A stretch of 64,000 nucleotides of DNA from Cristatella mucedo (GCA_009760855.2 WPIO01000098.1:686501-750500), one strand, 5' to 3'; positions 24,279 through 35,351 are shown, counted from the first letter of the stretch. Notes: generated by a model from the letters alone, not told the origin. A program made the numbers and translations.

Positions 24279-24345
24279 CTCTCTCTGTCTCCTACTCTTT
24301 GTCTCTCTCTCTGTCTCTGCCCCTGTCTTTATCTCTCTCTGTCTC
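23806..24345. repeat. Long CT-rich tract with pure (CT)n core
   Basis: About 540 bp of CTCTCTGTCTCTCT-type sequence, with an uninterrupted (TC)n core of some 80 bp at 24192-24274. Open frames of over 200 codons on both strands here encode only Ser/Leu or Arg/Glu low complexity and are not genes. Confidence 0.97.
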
Positions 24346-24757
24346 TATGTGTTAGTCCTCTGCGGGAACTAATCACAATCCCATGTAAAGCCCCACCGTT
24401 ACCTGGAGCATATGCGGATATATGAAGGACGCGTGCAGAATGCATGCCGAAAACAGCAGAATCTCAGGCCGACGCAGGCAATTGGGCGTGTTGTCGTAGC
24501 TACAGCCGCCTTTAGTAAGCTGGCTAGAGCAGCTGCAACTGGATTTGGGTCGCACACGACAAGCTGTGTCCACGAGTTTCGGATGCAGCCTCTGTCTGGC
24601 GACCCTAGCTCCGAGCAGCCCGACAACAGCGAAGGTGATAACGCGTTTTCAACTCTGGTTGCCTGTATTTGGAAAGCAGCCGTGGTCCATCATTTCTTGC
24701 CTGCGCCTTGTAGCCGGCTATCGCGACCTATATGGACAGCAGGAAGCACTCGGCTTC

Positions 24758-24835
24758 CATGCACGTTGTTGAACCCCCAACAACTCGGGACTGAGGGTCC
24801 TTGAAAAGCAACCGTCTTACCTAACATGCAGTTCG
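24758..24835 (-). mobile_element. SINE2 head fragment beside block P
   Basis: On plus: TTGAACCCCCAACAACTCGG, then GGGTCCTTGAAAAGCAACCG and TCTTACCTAACATGC. Only the tRNA-like portion remains. It is followed almost at once by P sequence of unit 4, with P-left deleted. Confidence 0.7.
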
Positions 24836-25149
24836 CTGCCGGTGAAGAAACTGCCAGACGTGTTCTTCCAAGAACGCCAGGGGGGGGAGCAATGAATTAC
24901 GCACGTGTATTGGTGCACGTGGTCGCAGACCTCCAGGAGCAAAGCTGCCGGTTTTGCCCAGCAGGTAAGCCAGCACTCACTGCCGGAACTTGGGCTTAGA
25001 GGACTTCTCTCCCCCCGAAGAAGGTTGAGTCTTGAGCTTATATTTTGGCGTTGGGGTGTGCAAAGGCAAAAGTACATTCATTACCTGCCTAAAAGCCGAA
25101 TCAAGGAAATTCGCGCACGTCAGTGCAATTTTGCTGGGTCAGCCGTGTT

Positions 25150-25180
25150 AAAAAAAAAAAAAAACAAAAAAAAAAAAAAA
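25150..25180. repeat. A-rich homopolymer tract
   Basis: About 30 A residues with one C interruption, in P of unit 4. The other P copies read ordinary sequence after the shared TCGGCCGTGTT-like motif at this point. Confidence 0.95.
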
Positions 25181-25904
25181 GCTTGACAGCTACTAAGACA
25201 ATTGGCAGGGAGATGAGGGTGTCATTTGGGAGATGTACACTGCTAGTCTCTCTCCAGTTTTTCCACGGCTGTTTGAAAGCCTCAGCGCTCGTTCTGCATT
25301 TTACCATACTGTGTTTTCCGCAGAAAAGGCTTGTTGAATGGACGGCTTAGAGTCTTGCAAAGGGCTTGCATGAAAGAATTGATATCCACGAGTGCTCCGC
25401 CAAGCTTTTTCGGTCAGTTTTTGAACACGCTGACAGCTCTAAAGCCTGCACCACGCCTAAGAGAACAAGCGCTGAGTACTCGTGGTAGCATAGGGGGGGG
25501 GCAGAGGCGGAGGTGGCACACGAAATTAGAACACTTGCAATCTCTGCGAGTTCTGTCGATTCAGAACAGGCTGCTCGAAGCCTGAGAGGCAAGCGAGTCA
25601 ATGCGACAGACACAAGCACTTCGATGAGCCACTGTCACGCCAGAACAGCACTGCTTAGGCCGGGTACCCAAAAGGTGAAGGCTGTCCACAGAATCACTCG
25701 AATGACAATCACGGACTCTAAAAGCCGTTATCGAGCAAATGTCTAGGCTTTGCCTTAGAAAATTTTGTTGAGCTTGTTAGTGCATCAACATTTTACACAA
25801 TTACTTTAAATGATGGGAGCATGTAAGGGTCAATCCTTCCCAGTCTGCTAATATACCGAGTGAGCCATCTGTCCCAAGCCTGAATCGCTGCTGCAGGCGG
25901 GTGG

Positions 25905-26075
25905 CGTGGATGGCCACGAGGTTGCGAGTCGATTCACGACCTCGGTCCCAAGCTCGTGCGTGTTAGAACCGCCACAGCGATCCTTTCAGTGCCGCTGCAC
26001 GCGATGGTGATATGAGGCAGGGAAGGCTCTTCGCTCGCTTCTTGCAGGCTGAGGCTGCTGGTAACCACCAGCTGG
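25905..26075 (+). mobile_element. SINE2 copy, diverged, plus strand
   Basis: Order and spacing match SINE2 on plus: CACGACCTCGGTCCCAAGC-type head, GCGATCCTTTCAGTGCCGCT body, GATGGTGATATGAGGC, GGAAGGCTCTTCGC, and a 3' end of GAGGCTGCTGGTAACCACCA ending near CAGCTGG. The last part of the 118-codon minus-strand frame at 25934-26290 is therefore SINE sequence, not a gene. Confidence 0.6.
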
Positions 26076-26574
26076 GCGCCTGCCTCGAGCAGCGCAGCCA
26101 GCCGCATGTAAGCCTGCGTAAGCCAAGGCAGCTTGCCTGGGTGGAAACGCTGCCCTGGAGCTACAAAGTGGCCTGGCATTGCCACTCGAGTGCTCGCACG
26201 GAGGGTAGCAGTGTTACGCCACCACCGCACGCCGACAGTGCAAGTAGGGGTGGGCCACTTGAGCGCCGACCAAACCATGCAGAATGGCACTTTTGCTCCC
26301 TGGCTCTATCGGTCGGCTTCACCTTTGCCCAGTGCTTGCTTGCAACTGGGTGAATTGCAAGTGCACTCTGTTCCTGGGCGTCATGCACAGGCGCCGAGAA
26401 GGAGTCTTTCGGTGAACGTGGAACCACGACTTTCTCCGAGCAGTCTACCGGCAGCTTTACTTTGGTGGCAGCCAGAGCCGCAGCCATCTGCGATCTACCT
26501 TCAGCTCGCTCTCTGGCAGCGACTGGACATACATCCTCGTATGCTCAGCACCTGGGTGCGGACAATCTAGGTGC

Positions 26575-27009
26575 TCATGGAGGCGAGTCATTTGAGATGA
26601 GCTGCGCAAACAGGCGGCTGATAAGTGGCACTGCGCCGATAGTGTCGGCAGATTGACTGGAGGGAGGCCGAGACATAAGAATTCGTCTCGGACAGGTGTC
26701 TGTATCGATGGGCAGAATGGGCACGCGTGCACGAATTTTACCAAGAATACGGTAGAGTAGAGGCTCAATAGTCTGCAGCTGTGATCTCTTTGCAGCCCTA
26801 ACTTGAAGCATTTTGGCCTCAGTGCCGCCGAGTTCATCACTACAGATTGCCAGCACTAGGCAAACGCCAAAGCTTCTTAGTCGCTTGGCCAATCCTGGCA
26901 TGCTACGAGCCTCATGAGCTGAGTGCTGCATGGACAGTGAGGGCTTGCAGCAAACATCCACGAACGAAAGCCTGAAAGAGACATCGAGCATTGGCGATCT
27001 CATCAGCAC
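26575..27009 (-). other. Open frame of 144 codons, function unknown (V segment)
   Basis: One of the longer frames outside low-complexity, strongly GC-rich or retroelement DNA. The product is of mixed composition, including LRSFGVCLVLAICSDELGG and RVPILPIDTDTCPRRILMSR, which looks more protein-like than its neighbours. A splice-acceptor-like CTCTTTCAG lies on the minus strand at 26972-26980, so the real part might begin near 26971. I recognise no family. Related but frame-broken sequence occurs at 11640-11790, so at best one copy of a duplicated segment is still open. Chance openness is the main alternative. Confidence 0.25.
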
Positions 27010-27059
27010 ACGCGTGCGTGGAATCCTGACTCTCAGGCAACGCTACGCGTATCAGATGT

Positions 27060-27185
27060 TCACAACGCGCACACCTCGCACGCACACACTTCCTCGTACA
27101 AGAAAACGCAGCGGACCTACAGATGCGCACACACACGTACACACACAAACCACCGTACATCGTAAAACCCACAACCACACCACAT
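27060..27185. repeat. CA-rich tract
   Basis: Interrupted ACAC/GCAC sequence. The Thr/His-rich frame over it (26930-27190) is low complexity. Confidence 0.8.
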
Positions 27186-27419
27186 CATGAAAACTATCGC
27201 ATCATTTGGGCGTGTGTACAAGCAAACCTGTACTTGCAGGCTCGCGAATCCCGTGTTCCACTACTTGTGAAAGAAGCAGAGTTCCATCATCAGAATCACA
27301 TTACAAGAGGCACAGAAGCCAGGGCTGATTTCACAGAGCAGCTACTATGCGGATGATCCTAACTGATGAGAGACCATTTCTTGAAAACTTTGAAACAGTG
27401 GAATGACTAAGTAATATGC

Positions 27420-27925
27420 TACACGGCAGCCACTGACTGCCACAAGCAGAGGTGATTTCAGCAGAGAACAGCCGCAGATAATAGCAGTGTAAGTGTGTAA
27501 CAGCTGCAAACTGCCGTGAGCGTTATCCCACGGTAGCTGCGAGCATGAAGAAACAGTGGCGGGTGACATTGAAGGCAGCGCAACTAGCATGAAAGGTTTG
27601 CAAACCTACGCGGGACTGGCGATTCCAGGCAGACAGCCGTGATGGCGGGTGCAAGCTGAGTGGACGAGTGCGCGCAGTGCCATTGAAATGAGTGACAACA
27701 CCTCCAGCACACAGTGGAAGCCCGCCACGTAGCAGCAGGAAGCAGGACATCTACATGAGAAAATTAGGCAGAAAGCAAGCGCAGCACCAGTAGCACGTCG
27801 CTGCACCCAGTGCAGAAGGAGCTACGTCTAAGGGATAGTAGGCAGCTGCAGCAGAACGGGACTCATCGAGGCAGGCAACAGCGCAGCTTCAGTGGCTTTG
27901 AGCAGCAACACGCAGCTGGTCATCT
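27420..27925 (+). repeat. A block: degenerate GCA-rich array of unit 4
   Basis: GCA/CAG-rich sequence similar to 18000-19400, including GCCATTGAAATGAGTGACA, which corresponds to the GCTGTGAAATGAGTGG motif there. More diverged than the other A blocks. Confidence 0.55.
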
Positions 27926-28371
27926 TTGCATAATGCAGTAGGCTTATGTGAGCGAGCTGACTTTTCTGCGCGTGGGAAACCACAATCAAGTCCCAAACTA
28001 ACATTTCTCGGCAAAATCTAACAAGGGAGTAAACAGACAGTATGGTATGGACCGCTTTTGTGAAAGTCGTAAGTCAGCAGGAAAGCAATGGACGGCGGCG
28101 CTAGAATGAAGAGGGCATAGCACTACTGAGAGACATCTCAGAACCGTGGGTGAGTTCACAGGACGGGTCTGAACGGCCTGCTGAGCAATGAGTGCGTCAC
28201 CTGAGTTGCACCCATTCACGACATCCGGCCTCAGCGAAGCCAGATAATTCGGCAGCGCTACACCAAGCCTGACGGGTCTGACTTGACTTTCACCGTTGGG
28301 TGCCGAATAAGCGGACCTTTCGCAGTCTTGGAACTCAGCGAGAAGGGGGTTGCTTTCATTACGATTCATCC

Positions 28372-28490
28372 AAATGTCGGGCTCAAACCCCTGCCGTCGG
28401 AGATCCTTTTTATCGCCACTGCAAGCGGTGGTGATAGCCGTAAAGGCTCTGCTGATCGCTAGTGCAAAAGAGGCTTTAGCTCAGCGAGTA
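28372..28490 (+). mobile_element. SINE2 copy lacking tRNA-like head
   Basis: Begins near the B-box (GGGCTCAAACCCCTGCCG), then GGAGATCCTTTTTATCGCC, GCAAGCGGTGGTGATAGCCG and TAAAGGCTCTGCTGATCGCT. The 3' hairpin is replaced by GAGGCTTTAGCTCAGCG. Starting at the middle is consistent with 5' truncation. Confidence 0.75.
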
Positions 28491-30329
28491 TTTCCTCGCT
28501 AGCATGGGATGGCCCAGCAAGGCCCAGGCTTGAGCATGGTGGACATCCACAGTTTTGGAAAAACGGATCAAACACTCCCAGCAAACAGCTACCTGCCTTG
28601 CTTCGGTGGACAGCTTGAACCGGCGGACTCTTTGGCAAAGGTCTCGCTAGCTGCGGACAACGCCTCGACTCGCAGGCGGTCGGTCAGAAGCAGTAGTCGC
28701 CAAGAAATAAAGAGACAAGGAAATAAAGACACAAAGAAAGCAAAGAGAATAAATACCATGGACAGATGCGCAGTTGAACCATCAGCGGAGGAGGGTAAAA
28801 TCATCAAGCCATAGGTAAATTGGCAGCCGGGCGCATCAAGAGAGTCACCAGTATCAGTGGGCTCATATCGAGCTTAGGGTTCAGTTAGCCTTATTGAATG
28901 AACATTAGGCAACAGCTCGAAGCAGACGTCCGCTACGTGCAGGCATAGCGCGTGTGCCCAGTGCGTCTCTGGAGAGCATCAAACTATGCACTTCTACGTC
29001 TGACGTGCTGTGCATCTGGCACGTTATCCTGGGCGTGTGCATCAGAACGTATCAAAAAGCGCATAGCCCACAGACACGGCTGAGTTTGCTGCATCGGAAG
29101 CACTTTGCTCACACTGATCGCTCACAGCCACTGGACGCTGCCCTGTCTCAGCAACAGTCAGGCATACTGAGCCAGGTACCTGCTCTCGCCCAGCCATCGG
29201 CTTTATCGCATTGCCATCCTCAAGTGTCGGCTGATTTTCCACGATATTTGGATTGTGTCTACTATTCCAACAGATCCTACAAACGAAATAGCCTCAAGCA
29301 AGCGACTCACTAATCGCTGAAAAAGGCAGACCTTGCTCACGAGTGAGGAAATCGCTGGAGATGGCATGCAGCCAGCTTATTAGGTAGCTCTAGCATGCGA
29401 CAAACCACTTGATGCACATATAATGCTGCTCACTCCGCCCACTGTGGATAGACAGTTGGCACGAGCGGCTGAGGGCATAGTGACTCGCAAAGGCTGCTGC
29501 TGTGTGGGGGCCGTAGTAAACAGGCAGGTGCAAGCCTCTTCCTCTCGAGGCTTTCTCCGTCGAAGCCATTTGCAAGCATATCCAGTGATCGGTGCGGACT
29601 GGAGCCGCGTCGCTTATGCGAAACCAGAACACCCAGAGTCAGCAGCCGCAGGCTCAGACCGCAACTCCAGAACGACGTACAGCCATGGCAAGTTGGCGGG
29701 ACTGCAGCCCGCTTTGAGGCACTTACCGTCACCTAGGTTTACGTGTCTCAATCATCGACCAGACCACCGTCTCAAGTGCACGCTGCTAGCTAGCCCAGCT
29801 GGCTGTCCGCACGTGATGCACGCATCAGTAGGGGCTGGTCTAGGGTTCTCAGTCCTTGCCGGGTAAGTCCCACCGTCGCTGCCTGCCAAGGGCCGCGCCG
29901 CCTCAGCTGCCGTATATCCGCCACCGTTACTTCCAGAAACACGTGGAAAGGGATGACGGGACCCTGATGCATACGCGTGCCAAGAGACATCCCCAGGCCG
30001 ATTCGAAAGCAATTGGGCCTGCAAGCGACTGCGGCCGCGCTTCGCATGCAGGCTAGGTCAGCGCACGGATTTTGGTGGCACAGGTGACGCTGCGTCACGA
30101 CTGAAGAGACGCATCTGATGCAGCCTAACACCTTACGTGACTCGCTCACGTCGGCCAACACATAACAGTATGATGCCACGCTCATGTACATGCGAGCTCA
30201 TAGCGGAGGGTTCACGACACGCATTCACAAGTGCACAATCGCAGCAGGGGCCCGTTTGTACTTTCCCATGACCCGACCTCTCAGCACGCTGTCAGGGGCC
30301 AACATTTCATGCCTGTGACCTTTGGCGTC

Positions 30330-30425
30330 CAGGGCCACCGCCAGCAGCCGCCATCCCGCAGGACGTGAACCACGACCTCGCGACTGAGGTCCGGAAATGC
30401 AACCACCTCAACTAGTGTGGCTTCA
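30330..30425 (-). mobile_element. SINE2 copy beside P-left, in T of unit 4
   Basis: On plus: GGACGTGAACCACGACCTCG, ACTGAGGTCCGGAAATGCAA, CCACCTCAACTAGTGTG. It is followed by P-left (GATATGGCATGATAATTGCC, like 20545 and 17250). The 3' half is largely lost. Confidence 0.75.
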
Positions 30426-30639
30426 GCGGCTGTAATTTGGCACTAGCATGAAATGAGCACCTGTGCGTGCCGAAGTCCGACAGCCCACGCGAAGAGATAT
30501 GGCATGATAATTGCCTGCAGCAGTGTCGCAAGTAAGTGCAGATGCGACGCTCCGTCGGCCACGCGTCCAAGTGTGGTCATTGTTAGTCGCACTGCTTCAC
30601 AGTCGGTCGCCGCCCCATCCTCCGGTCACCATTACCAGG

Positions 30640-31770
30640 AGGCCCGAGCACGAGACGTAGTGACGCGTGCGGATATCGCGATGGGAATCAGAACTCGCAG
30701 AACTCAGGCCGACGCACGCGATCAGGTGTACATGCAGCATCAGCCGCTTTTTCGTCATCCCTTGCGCGCGCCAAGCGGCGAATGTGAATGACTGTGGGTG
30801 GCACGCAGGTGTGCCTGCGGTAAGCCGATGCAGCCTACGTTTGGAGATCTCTATCGCCGAGTCGCCGCTGGGTTACAGCAACTCGGACGTTTTCAACCCG
30901 GCAGCGCATGCCAGGAGCTGTAGGCGGGAGCGCACAGACGCGTCGGTGCGGGCCGAACGGTATAGCGAGCGCGTTTTCATGTCGCCGAAAGCGGTGCTAG
31001 AAAAGGGCGCGCGAAAACAGGATAGTGGGAGCTGCGCCGATACCGGCGGCTACTCGCAGCGGAGCCGGCTTCCGTTCGCGCGTCCCCGCCCATTCGGCCT
31101 GGGCTATTGAGCGCTTTAGCGTGCTGGAGGACTGAGCTGTGCGCCGCCGCGACCGTCGCGCGGACGCAGTGCGGCACAGCGGCGTGTGCGTAGGGAATGG
31201 ACGACGAGAATACCACGCCGCGGCCGAACGAAGGGACGCACTTTGAAGTGAGCGGGTCCCGAAGCGTTAATGTAGGCGCACCGCTGCGCGTGTGTGCTGG
31301 GCGCGCGCACGCCTCGCAACGCGAGCGAGGGGCGCGCGCGGGGAGTACCGCCCCTTTGGCTCTGGCATTTCGGCCTCGTCAGACTGCTCGGCGACTGCCG
31401 TTCTGCGATGCCGCTCTGGCGCCGGTTTGGCAGTCAGCTGTACCATTAACAAAGCGCAGAGTCCCGCCACGCAAGCCAAAAGTCGCGGCCGTCGATGTGG
31501 CGGTGGTGCCAGTGAAGGCTCGGTCTGAGCGCTTGTTAGGGGGCTTGAGCAGCGGCACCAGCGGCAGGTCGGCAGCTGAGCGGACGCCGGGCCGGCCGCA
31601 CTTGCTGCGCGGCGCGCACGCTTGTCGGCGAGGCCTCGCCTCAGCGTAGCTCGCTTGCAGCCCTGGCGGACTGGCGGCGGAGGCGCGAGGTACCGACGCT
31701 GGGCGCGCGCGGCAGTGCCCACTTAAATGGCCGCGGCCGGCGCGGTTGGGCGCAAATAGCGCGCCGAGCT
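30640..31770. other. CpG-rich T block, copy D
   Basis: CG-dense sequence with GCGCGCGC and CGCGGCCG stretches, comparable to copy A. It carries opposed open frames of 144-151 codons on both strands that follow composition. Just past it, at 31820-31840, is ATTTACGACAAATAAA with a poly(A) signal, as in copy A. Confidence 0.55.
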
Positions 31771-31898
31771 CGCCTTTGGTTGGAGTGCTGAGAAATGTCA
31801 TCGCCAATCCCATTGTTTGAATTTACGACAAATAAAAAGAGGTTCTAAAAGATATCTCGACACTGATACTGTTTCGGCGGCGGTCTGAGCTGAGTAGT

Positions 31899-32412
31899 TA
31901 TAATAATAATGATGATCACATTGCACGTGGATAGCGCCTCAGATGAACTAATCTCTTTCTAGGTGACTTTGACATTTGCTGCAAAGTGTACGCAATAGAA
32001 TAGTAACGTTAAAATCAAGCGTGAAAACAAACAAAATGAACACCATGGTTAGGGGTTACATGCACAGGGTCAGCATGCAAATGTGGTTCGTGGGCTGGCA
32101 AGTGCGACGCTCACGACAGACAAGCCTAGCGGCAGAGTTGTGCACCAGCTGCAATCGCCTGATCGCACATGCTGGTAGGCCAGTAAGCAGTGAGCGGGCT
32201 GAAGGTCGAGGACGAGATGTCACGGAATGCATGGACCAACTCTGTACGTCGTATCCTTATTCCTTCCACGATGCATAGTTTATGCACGTTACGGAAGACT
32301 GAAAATAGCATGATTTGACTCGGGAGCTGATGTGGTCGTCTAACGAGAGGCCGCTTTTAACATGACCTGATTCTAACTGATGCAAATGAGAGAAATGGGC
32401 AGAGCCAATTTA
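31899..32412 (-). mobile_element. LINE1-type fragment (RT C-terminus + 3' end), internally deleted
   Basis: Minus strand: part of the segment after the RT palm that reads LGVIF...LQLVQNSAARL in better copies, then the 3' untranslated region with TGCATGCTGACCCTGTGCAT, the stem-loop region AGAGATTAGTTCATCT and an ATTATT tail at 31901. The join between 3' UTR and coding part near 32097 skips several hundred bases present at 41953-43105. Confidence 0.75.
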
Positions 32413-32585
32413 AGTCACCTTCCAATTTTGTGATTAGGCCCTGCCACAACTAGTAAGTTGCGTTTTGTTTAGGCTCTTAGATTTAGTGCCGTTATTTCTC
32501 CACATCTTCCTTCTTAGACTTGATCAAGATTATCACTGACGTTAACACGTTTGCATGGAACAACAGGTGGAGCCGTGATGCATAC

Positions 32586-32730
32586 ATGGCGGTTGCTTTC
32601 ACGACCTTTGGTCCTGAGGCCGGGCCTGATCTCCGTGGGCGATTCTGTGTATTGCCACTGTAAAGGTGGTGATAGCCGTAGCTCTTCTGTCGCTAGTGGC
32701 TAAAGAGGTTGTTTGAATCAGCCTTGATTT
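32586..32730 (+). mobile_element. SINE2 copy, plus strand
   Basis: Head GGCGGTTGCTTTCACGACC, TCCTGAGGCCGGGCCTGATC, GGGCGATTCTGTGTATTGCC, GGTGGTGATAGCCG, TAGCTCTTCTGTCGCTAG, and a 3' end GGTTGTTTGAATCAGCC. The B-box is destroyed. Confidence 0.75.
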
Positions 32731-32739
32731 TTTTTGGCG

Positions 32740-33570
32740 CAACATTTTCAAACTTGGTTTATTGAAAAATAAGTCTTTGGTCACTGATGTACACTAGCAT
32801 GATATGGCAAAGTGCCCATCGCTTGCTGAGTTTGTTAACATGAATCACGCTTGTGGTAGCTGGCCGGTCAAAGTGCCCAGTTGTGAACATGTGTTTCATT
32901 TCTGAGAGCTGGACATGGTGGTCAAATCAGAGAGCACTGCTGGTGATGAGGGTCCTTCCGGGTAGCCCAGCACTGTTCACTGAGACATTTGGCAAATTTC
33001 CTTGGGACCCTGCTTTAAAAGAATAAGCGTAATATTGTCGGAGGGAGAAAGCCTAACCGCAAAGGAAGTCAGCCCCGAGCGCAAGGAAGTCGAAGGATGG
33101 CTGTAAGGCCCGAACAGCCGGTCACCGTGACAATGTAAGTCAGTCAATATTTGAAGTAGCACTCAGAGAACTGTGAATTCCCTTCATTCAAAAGGGCTTC
33201 ATATGCCCAACGATCCATGACGCCGTAGCCGATCTTAGTCGAGAAGAGCGCCTTAACTGTTGACCAGAAATACTAATATCCATCGCTGTCAGTAATGGGC
33301 ACGTTGTTAATCTTTTCCTCAACCAATTGTAATATAAAAACCGGCCAAAGCATTCTGATAAGATTGATTAAAGCAGTCCATTTAGCTTATGACGAGCCAA
33401 GGAATATTGTTTTGTAAAAGCGCACCAAGTGACACTCCCAAAAGCTATGGAACCCGAAAACAAGGCAACGCAGATTACAAGCAAGCCGAGCGGCACCAAA
33501 TCGATCACGTGTTTCTGCTAGCTTAGCAGCTTTCAGCTTGTGGGGTCAGCGCGTAAAACAGAGAAATCAT
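32740..33570. other. Unassigned stretch, no gene seen
   Basis: No repeat family or coding segment recognised. Frames here are at most 61 codons. Confidence 0.45.
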
Positions 33571-33576
33571 TAAAAA

Positions 33577-33750
33577 ATACTAGCTGATTTATGATTTAAC
33601 AGCCCTACTTTAGCAGCGACAGAAGAGCATTTACGGCCACCACCAATGTACGCAGTGCGATAAAGGATGGCCAGCCGCAGGATTCGAACCACGAGATGGC
33701 AGAGTATCGAAAAGAGCCGCCTTGGCTGTCAGGCTGCTGCACTGCCCACG
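33577..33750 (-). mobile_element. SINE2 copy with duplicated 3' motif
   Basis: On plus: TACTAGCTGATTTATGATTT then AACAGCCC, a local duplication of TGATTT in the hairpin. Body GCCACCACCAATGTACGCAG. B-box complement GGATTCGAACCACGAG is well kept. Confidence 0.82.
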
Positions 33751-35326
33751 CTCTTAGCTTGAGCGGTATGCATTGCTTCCGGCACTGAACGACGCAGACC
33801 TGAAGAGCGCTGGCTGTTTTTGAACGGGCGTCCTGCCAGTTACTGTCAAGTTTCTAAGCTCTGATCAAGTCGGGCTGCACGGCACTAACTAAGCAGGCCT
33901 AATAGTACCAACACTCTGCAGGCTGTAATGCGTTTCTTTGAGTAAAACTTGTAGCTTAGCGCCACTCCTACAGTGTTCCAGGAAAAGGAAGAGCCAGCAT
34001 TGTTGACTGTAAGAGGTTTCTATAGTCACTGGCCGTTTCTTGCACACTAAATTTGTTGTGAATATGTTGCATGCAGGTGAGGGGCTTTTGCATGAGTAGA
34101 AGCAGGCTCGAGCGGTCTCGCAGCGTGCCGGTGTAGAGATAGCTGCATTTGATAATTATATATTTTGATAATATGATGCGCTGCGATGGCGGCTCTATCA
34201 AGACAGGTCATGGTGGTCATAAGGTGGGAAAGTAATTTGAGCACGTCCACAAGCGTTCAGAAGCACTGCTCGGAACCCCGCCCTGCTCGCCCATGGCCGT
34301 ATTAGGTCTCGGATGCCGTTCTCCAGCCGGGGTCAGTGGCGTATTTCTAATCTGAGATGGCTTTTTTTGAAGAGTTTGTGCGATCAATTATAAGCGAACG
34401 TATGAGCGGTAGCCGCCTGTGAAGCTACGAAGCTTGGGCAGCAGGGTGGCCAGCTTATTAGCGGGCTGGCCTGGCTGTGGAAAAGCCAGCAGGGCTGGCT
34501 CGGCAGGCTTCAAACTGGCTGTTGAGGCGTGGGCCAAACCGTCATTGTCAGGCCGAATCAAGCTTGGGACTGCACCTGTTCACCCATCCTTATTCTAGCA
34601 CTTAATGCATTCTTTTCTGTTGTCGGATATGTTGACAATCGTCATTTAGTATGGAAGATCTGTAGATTTTAAAAAGCCAACCAAAAACTAAAGAGCAGAA
34701 TAGAAATTGGTGGGCTGGGTAGGGGTGTCCTGTGATCTGCCACGCCATCTCTCCGAAGCTCACTCTGATCTGTGTCTTGTCAGGCTTGCATCTGCCGACG
34801 TCCACAGAAATGATCCTGACTGGCTGGCAGTCTTGCAAGCTGCAGGAAGAAACTGTAGTCCGAAGCTTGGGCCAGCGCACTGCCGCTTCCGTCACGCCGG
34901 ATCACTCACCGAAAGCAGTGGAGCATTCCTGTCGATAATAAGAGGGGGAGAGGCTTCAGAATTGTGCCAATCCTGCACGTGAGCGACTCATGATGCAGGC
35001 AGGTTGCTCCAAGCTCCTGCAGTATGAAGTCGATGCAGACGGAGCCACATTACAGGCACTTTGATCGATGGTGCAGCACTGCCAGCGCCGTAATTATTGA
35101 GCCGCCTTTCACACAGTACCAGAATCAATTAGAGCTATTCGCGTGACTGCACGAAGCCATCTTCCTAAGCTGATGCCGGGCCTGCCCTGCATACAGTCTG
35201 ACACTGGGGCTTTGGCCAGCCTGTTCCGGCACTGAAGAAGGCTCCTATATAGTTTAGCCTAATATGTCACCGGCAGCGGGAAGGTTTGGTTGGGCGCCTA
35301 ATGGATAATTGCTATCTGTCCTCCCT

Positions 35327-35351
35327 TCTCTCTCTCTCTCTCTCTCTCTCC
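35327..35351. repeat. (CT)n microsatellite
   Basis: About 12 CT repeats, uninterrupted. Confidence 0.95.

Larger units (their letters stand above)
23286..24380. repeat. Insertion splitting T block of unit 3b
   Basis: T homology stops after the GGGTTCTCACAGTCCCAATC region and resumes near CCGTTACCTGGAG. The ~1.1 kb between is absent from the paired positions in units 1 and 2. It contains a decayed SINE2 and a long pyrimidine tract. No transposon ends are evident. Confidence 0.5.
20495..24750 (+). repeat. Composite repeat, unit 3b (P, M, N, Q, S, T)
   Basis: P-left 20518-20660, P 20660-21530, M 21590-21870, N 21860-22110, Q 22200-22560 (CTCTGAGCATCAAACT), S 22600-22960 (GGCGGCGCTCATGG), T 22980-23285 then 24380-24750. 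Block A is missing. T is split by about 1.1 kb of foreign DNA. The S/T junction is the empty version of the SINE2 site of unit 2. The end of T and all of U are missing; the next SINE2/P starts at 24758. Confidence 0.7.
24840..31885 (+). repeat. Composite repeat, unit 4 (P, A, Q, S, T; enlarged)
   Basis: P 24840-25590 (GCAATGAATTACGCACG; TTGAACACGCTGACAGCT, shared with 21315). 25590-27420 is extra DNA with a SINE2 and the V segment. A 27420-27925. M is not clear. Q 28850-29260 (GAGAGCATCAAACTATG). S 29260-29540. T 29560-29945 and 30640-31885 (GAACTCAGGCCGACGCACG; ATTTACGACAAATAAA). P-left recurs at 30430-30600 behind a SINE2 inside T, so this copy has been rearranged. Confidence 0.6.

Noticed and set aside
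23716-24425. Open frames of 218 and 227 codons on plus, 140 codons on minus
   Set aside because: They are translations of the CT-rich tract (Ser/Leu or Arg/Glu repeats), not genes.
25934-26290. 118-codon minus-strand frame considered as an exon next to the V segment
   Set aside because: Its 3' part overlaps a plus-strand SINE2 copy, so at least that part is not coding.
31197-31813. Opposed frames of 144-151 codons at 31.2-31.8 kb
   Set aside because: Same explanation: CpG-rich T block copy D, Ala/Arg-rich, antisense overlap.
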